A stretch of 10,581 nucleotides of DNA from Nitrospinaceae bacterium (GTDB lineage Bacteria > Nitrospinota > Nitrospinia > Nitrospinales > VA-1). The translations under genes and the position numbers were made by a program. This document shows positions 7,385 to 10,581 of the stretch, piece by piece (position 1 is the first letter of the stretch; each line of letters starts with the position of its first letter). The DNA lies in NCBI GenBank assembly GCA_029937655.1, contig JAPYPK010000053.1, positions 1 through 10,581 of the forward strand, in the 5' to 3' direction. The notes beneath the pieces are model-generated. The model was given only the letters and a program-made list of their open reading frames with translations. It was not told the origin of the DNA and did no database searches.

Positions 7385-7972
7385 TTAGTGCTGTCTAAGC
7401 ATCTCGACTGCAAACTTGGTACGGGTGAGATGCTGTGTTGCCGAAGAGATTACTTCTCCGGTTACGACATCGGTCAAAGTAAGGTGCATATCAATATTGG
7501 TACCTAAATCAGTAATTTTCCCAGTTAAAATGGCTTGAGAGTTGAGTGATTCACCAAGTGCCTTTAAGTCGTTTTTCGCGTACGAGTAGTTATGCTGCAG
7601 GTTTAGTTGCTGTAAAACTTCGTTGACCTCGCCTTTTTGCGTGATGTGAAAAATACGGTCTTGAAACAGCGAACGGTCAGTAAATGCCTCGACTACTCTA
7701 GATGAAAGATACTCGCCCAGAATCGATGTTCGATTCCCCTCATCGACAAAGTCCATAACGGTGATTTTATTAATTTCGTACTCCTCGATATCTCTGGCTA
7801 TTTCATTTGTTAAACTTTCCGATTTTCCTTGGTAGTAACTCGAGTCAGTTTGTGTTCGAAAAAGCTTGGACCAATATTCTGTGGGGGCCATTCGAAGTTC
7901 ACAGGCCGATAAAAGGGTAAGGAAAAGTATAGAGTAGAATATTCTGTAAGTTCTCATGTCAATTTTTCTCAT
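7385..7972 (-). CDS. Lipoprotein with CsgG/FlgO-like domain
   Basis: A 195-residue secreted lipoprotein. The N-terminus has a hydrophobic stretch (11-21) and the lipobox LLSAC, with acylation expected at Cys24. The next residue is Glu, not Asp, so under the E. coli sorting rule it would go to the outer membrane. The mature part resembles the CsgG/FlgO group: ITVMDFVDEGN (70-80), LGEYLSSRVVEAF (85-97), a Val-Leu-Gln helix near 117-125, ILTGKITDLG (148-157) and LTDVVTGEVISSA (166-178). Such proteins serve in curli secretion, flagellar outer-membrane function or cell-wall synthase activation, but none of those systems is nearby, so the role is open. A second ATG (7957) gives 190 residues with a better-spaced GAG upstream and keeps the signal peptide. 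It converges on the cyclase gene with 65 bases between. Confidence 0.75.
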   Translation of the reverse strand: MRKIDMRTYRIFYSILFLTLLSACELRMAPTEYWSKLFRTQTDSSYYQGKSESLTNEIARDIEEYEINKITVMDFVDEGNRTSILGEYLSSRVVEAFTDRSLFQDRIFHITQKGEVNEVLQQLNLQHNYSYAKNDLKALGESLNSQAILTGKITDLGTNIDMHLTLTDVVTGEVISSATQHLTRTKFAVEMLRQH

Positions 7973-8475
7973 TGTTATTAAATGCTATATCGTAATATTA
8001 AGCAAAGTGCTAAAGCTTTTTTTACCAAATTCAGGTACACAATTTAAGGTTTGTAAGAATATTTTCTAAAACCCTTATAATAAAATAAATTACAAGGATT
8101 TAGGATACTTGAATAGTGAAGGAAGTTAATAATTTCTCTAAATATTTCAAGAAATAATCACCGTTTTTGAACATAAAAGCACATTAATCACTAAGTACAT
8201 TAAGAGTTTGCCACAGATAGAATTGGTTTTTGGACAGGAGTATCCAGAGGTTAATTAAGATGATTTTAGTGGCTTGGTTTGACTAACTAAAACTGAAACC
8301 GAACAGGAAAACATTATAGGTTTGTGTTGTTTGGCTATCGGTTTTTGATCACTCGTAAATAGTATAATCTATGACGCATTACAAAACTGAGGACTTTTCT
8401 GGAACCTCTCTAGGATTTAGAGTATAAAGAGTAATCAAATAAAAAGTATTTTAACATTTTTTAAAGCATTTCTTG
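7973..8475. other. Large AT-rich divergent spacer between two lipoprotein genes
   Basis: 503 bases with no ORF of credible length. Two perfect plus-strand TATAAT hexamers occur, at 8076-8081 (a poor TTGTAA lies 19 bases upstream) and 8363-8368 (no proper -35). A TATTTC-AA-GAAATA palindrome lies at 8143-8156. A seven-base inverted repeat pairs AAACCGA (8296-8302) with TCGGTTT (8338-8344). I found no tRNA-like sequence and no terminator. The spacer is larger than two back-to-back promoters need and could hold regulatory sites or a small RNA, but nothing proves it. Confidence 0.45.
8363..8368 (+). promoter_or_regulatory. Candidate -10 element for the plus-strand lipoprotein
   Basis: A perfect TATAAT 107 bases before the ATG at 8476. 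No TTGACA-like hexamer sits 16-18 bases upstream; a TTGATC at 8345-8350 is too close, with a 12-base spacer. The seven-base inverted repeat AAACCGA/TCGGTTT and a TGATCA palindrome lie just upstream, so this could be an activator-dependent promoter. That is inference from position only. Confidence 0.3.
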
Positions 8476-9312
8476 ATGATTCGGTTTGCTATTTTTACGA
8501 GCTATTTAATATCGATTGCGGTTTTGTTCGCGTGTGATGGTGCGGAGGAAGCGAAAGGTCCAGTTATTCAACCAAAGAAGGAAGCCACATGGGTTCGCAC
8601 AGAGAAAGTGCAAACAACCAAGGAGGAAGTTTTCTCGGACAATAAAGAAATTTTAGCAGACATTCCCCTTAATACTTCTTTAATTGCAAAAATAACTACC
8701 AAAAAATCTGATTCAATTGTGACGATAGATAAGGCTTCTTGTTTAGATCGATTAGGCTCATTGGATTTAAGGCGAACTTTAGTTCAAAAACATGGAGGAA
8801 TGTGGGGGGCCTTCGAAAGGAATGTGGATTCAAAGCCTTATTCTTTTCACGGAATGCAACTCGATAGCAACATAAATAAGATGATTTTTAGCTTGCGTTA
8901 TTTGTGTAAAACGTCAGAAGGAGTACCTTTAAATAAGGTGGCTATTGAATTTAAAAAAATGCTACAAGACTATGGACGTGAAGAGACAAAAAAAATACTG
9001 ATCTCCCGCGGAGAACATCCTGAAGATATTGAAAATTATCTCAATTATGAGGAGTTTGCTCGCAAGATAAACGCACGAAAAATAGATTTTAAAACGATTA
9101 GTCTGCGCGTGGATCAGTCGGAGCGTCTAATGAATCTTTATGAAGAGTTGTCAAAAAAATCTATCAACGACCAGACTATTGATGCATTTCTTTCCAACTC
9201 TGTTACTTTACTAAAAGTAATGAATGAATTTATTCATACGGATCAGGTAATGGCTATGGTTTTAAATGAAGATGCATTAGTTCCCTATCACCATATAGAC
9301 CAAGACATGTAG
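8476..9312 (+). CDS. Unrecognised lipoprotein
   Basis: I do not recognise this 278-residue protein. The frame opens with TTG at 8473 immediately followed by ATG at 8476; I take the ATG. There is no Shine-Dalgarno sequence. The N-terminus is a signal peptide ending AVLFAC, with Cys20 as the likely lipidation site. Phe at -2 is unusual for a lipobox. Asp at +2 would mean inner-membrane retention under the E. coli rule. A polar linker rich in Lys, Glu and Thr (about 21-80) leads to a mixed helical domain. That domain has two more cysteines (89 and 144) that could form a disulfide, a Gly-Gly-Met-Trp-Gly turn near 107-111, and long amphipathic helices rich in Lys and Glu (about 150-235). It is a single gene with a likely terminator after it, facing lon tail to tail. 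Confidence 0.8.
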   Translation: MIRFAIFTSYLISIAVLFACDGAEEAKGPVIQPKKEATWVRTEKVQTTKEEVFSDNKEILADIPLNTSLIAKITTKKSDSIVTIDKASCLDRLGSLDLRRTLVQKHGGMWGAFERNVDSKPYSFHGMQLDSNINKMIFSLRYLCKTSEGVPLNKVAIEFKKMLQDYGREETKKILISRGEHPEDIENYLNYEEFARKINARKIDFKTISLRVDQSERLMNLYEELSKKSINDQTIDAFLSNSVTLLKVMNEFIHTDQVMAMVLNEDALVPYHHIDQDM

Positions 9313-9316
9313 CTTC

Positions 9317-9357
9317 CCTCCTTGAGTTGGTGAGGCAGGAGGTTTTAAAGTTTTTTT
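9317..9357 (+). terminator. Probable terminator after the plus-strand lipoprotein
   Basis: CCTCCT (9317-9322) pairs with AGGAGG (9337-9342) across a 14-base loop, followed at once by TTTT and, after AAAG, seven more T. It begins five bases past the stop codon. The stem is short but GC-rich, and the T-rich tail is on the plus strand, so it suits the lipoprotein gene rather than lon. Confidence 0.6.
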
Positions 9358-9362
9358 AGTCA

Positions 9363-9387
9363 TGTGGTAAAAATGCAAAACACCACA
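9363..9387 (-). terminator. Weak stem-loop after lon
   Basis: TGTGGT and ACCACA pair around a 13-base loop, 22 bases past the lon stop. On the minus strand it is followed by TGACTAAAAAAAC, so there is no T-run and it is a poor intrinsic terminator. It may cap the lon transcript or arise by chance. Confidence 0.3.
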
Positions 9388-9409
9388 CTTAGCTTGAGAG
9401 AATGAAAAG

Positions 9410-10581
9410 TTAGTTCAGCGTGGTTGCAGGTTGTTGGCGAGAGCTGGCTTGCTTTTTTCTGATTTTTATTTTAGCTGGTTTTTTCCCAGGGCTTAATTTT
9501 TTTTCAAACGCTTCTTTAATGGCTTCATCCATAGTAGAAACTGGATAAAAAATCATTTTTTTTCTAATTTTATCCGAAATTTCAGGGATGTCTTTTTCAT
9601 TTTCCTTTGGCAGAATGATTTTAAAAATGCCCCCTCGATGAGCGGCCAGAGATTTCTCTTTGAGCCCACCGATAGGTAAAACCTTTCCAGTTAATGTTAA
9701 TTCACCCGTCATTGCAATGCCGTGTCGTAGAGGATTTTTTGTCAAGGCGGATACCATTGCGATGGCCATAGTGATTCCAGCTGAGGGCCCATCTTTAGGG
9801 ACTGCTCCTTCGGGGATATGTATATGGATGTCAGTCTTCTGATAGAAATCATTTTTAAGCCCGAAATCTTTCGCTCTTGATCGAACATAACTAAGGGCTG
9901 CGTGAGCAGACTCTTTCATAACATCACCTAGCGTACCTGTAGGCGAAAGTTTCCCGCTACCAGGCAAAACAGTTACCTCTATTGATAGTAGTTCGCCTCC
10001 AACCTCCGTCCAAGCTAATCCAGTGGCAACACCCACCGGAAGTGGTTTGTTCGCAGGCAAGCGTTGGTATTTAGGAATGCCTAAAAATTCTTTAAGATCG
10101 TCAACTCCAACTTTAGTAGAATATTTTTTCCCCTTGTCTACAACTTTTCTGGCGACTTTACGACAGATGGTAGCTATTTCACGCTCTAAATTACGAACTC
10201 CTGATTCGCGGGTATAACTATCCACAATTCGGTTTAAGATTGTTTTTTTGAATTTAACGTTGTTTTTTGTTAATCCGTGTTCTTTTATTTTTTTAGGGAT
10301 AAGAAACTTTTCGGCAATCCCGACTTTTTCCTCATCCGTATAGCCATGTAAGCGGATTACCTCCATTCGGTCCAAAAGGGGTTTGGGTATGGTGTGGAGA
10401 ACGTTAGCAGTACAGATGAATAGAACTTGCGATAGGTCGTAATCCGCCTCAAGATAATGGTCGTTGAAGTTAAAGTTTTGCTCAGGATCGAGTACTTCTA
10501 GTAACGCAGAGGAAGGGTCACCACGGAAATCAGAATTCATTTTATCAACTTCATCCAGCATAAATACAGGATCCATAGTGC
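9410..10581 (-). CDS. lon: ATP-dependent Lon protease, C-terminal half (5' end cut by the window edge)
   Basis: Cytoplasmic AAA+ protease that unfolds and degrades damaged and regulatory proteins. The frame is open through the right edge. A methionine at 10576 is internal, because the Walker B motif PVFMLDEVDK begins two residues later and the Walker A and N-terminal domains must lie outside. Counting from that Met, Arg70 in LLDRMEV is the likely arginine finger and SGVRNLER (125-132) holds sensor 2. The protease domain has the catalytic Ser265 in PKDGPSAG and Lys308 in GGLKEK. They are 43 residues apart, as in E. coli Lon (Ser679, Lys722). The tail after about residue 360 is rich in Lys, Arg, Pro and Gln, about 18 residues longer than in E. 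coli. The gene ends with TAA, tail to tail with the lipoprotein. Confidence 0.97.
   Translation of the reverse strand, partial: TMDPVFMLDEVDKMNSDFRGDPSSALLEVLDPEQNFNFNDHYLEADYDLSQVLFICTANVLHTIPKPLLDRMEVIRLHGYTDEEKVGIAEKFLIPKKIKEHGLTKNNVKFKKTILNRIVDSYTRESGVRNLEREIATICRKVARKVVDKGKKYSTKVGVDDLKEFLGIPKYQRLPANKPLPVGVATGLAWTEVGGELLSIEVTVLPGSGKLSPTGTLGDVMKESAHAALSYVRSRAKDFGLKNDFYQKTDIHIHIPEGAVPKDGPSAGITMAIAMVSALTKNPLRHGIAMTGELTLTGKVLPIGGLKEKSLAAHRGGIFKIILPKENEKDIPEISDKIRKKMIFYPVSTMDEAIKEAFEKKLSPGKKPAKIKIRKKQASSRQQPATTLN

Noticed and set aside
8473..8475. TTG start for the plus-strand lipoprotein
   Set aside because: It is directly followed by an ATG, which is the better start. The difference is one residue.
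10574..10576. ATG as the true start of lon
   Set aside because: It lies immediately before Walker B, and the frame stays open to the edge. The ATPase P-loop and N-domain must be upstream.
1..10581. CRISPR arrays, insertion sequences, tRNA or rRNA genes, phage or toxin-antitoxin modules
   Set aside because: I saw no regularly spaced repeats, transposase motifs, tRNA-like loops or paired small toxin genes on either strand.

Overview
The window reads as a stretch of chromosome from an AT-rich, Gram-negative-type, free-living bacterium. It holds mostly housekeeping genes: nine protein-coding genes, two of them cut by the window edges. No tRNA, rRNA, CRISPR array, insertion sequence, phage gene or attachment site was recognised. 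The lineage cannot be fixed from this sequence. Two lipoproteins with lipoboxes argue for a Gram-negative type. A squalene-hopene cyclase, and argC-argJ following rplM-rpsI, would fit a deltaproteobacterial, Nitrospinota or similar hopanoid-making lineage, but that is a low-confidence inference.

Left part (1-5147), all on the minus strand. Reading in the direction of transcription from the right, a strong sigma70-type promoter drives rplM and rpsI (ribosomal proteins L13 and S9). Then come argC and argJ (arginine biosynthesis), and after a roughly 290-base spacer def and fmt. fmt runs off the left edge a few codons before its expected end. Def and Fmt form one functional pair: Fmt formylates initiator Met-tRNA and Def removes the formyl group from the new protein. 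ArgC and ArgJ work in the acetylated part of the ornithine pathway.

Middle (5065-7319). A 335-base spacer separates rplM from a divergent plus-strand gene for a complete squalene-hopene cyclase, which turns squalene into hopene for membrane hopanoids. No other hopanoid gene lies in the window.

Right part (7385-10581). A short outer-membrane-type lipoprotein with a CsgG/FlgO-like domain (minus strand) and an unrecognised lipoprotein (plus strand) point away from each other across a 503-base AT-rich spacer. The C-terminal half of a Lon protease gene (minus strand) then runs off the right edge.

No previously undescribed system stands out. The items most worth a second look are the unrecognised lipoprotein, the large spacer beside it, the CsgG/FlgO-like lipoprotein, the rplM leader, and the general lack of Shine-Dalgarno sequences.
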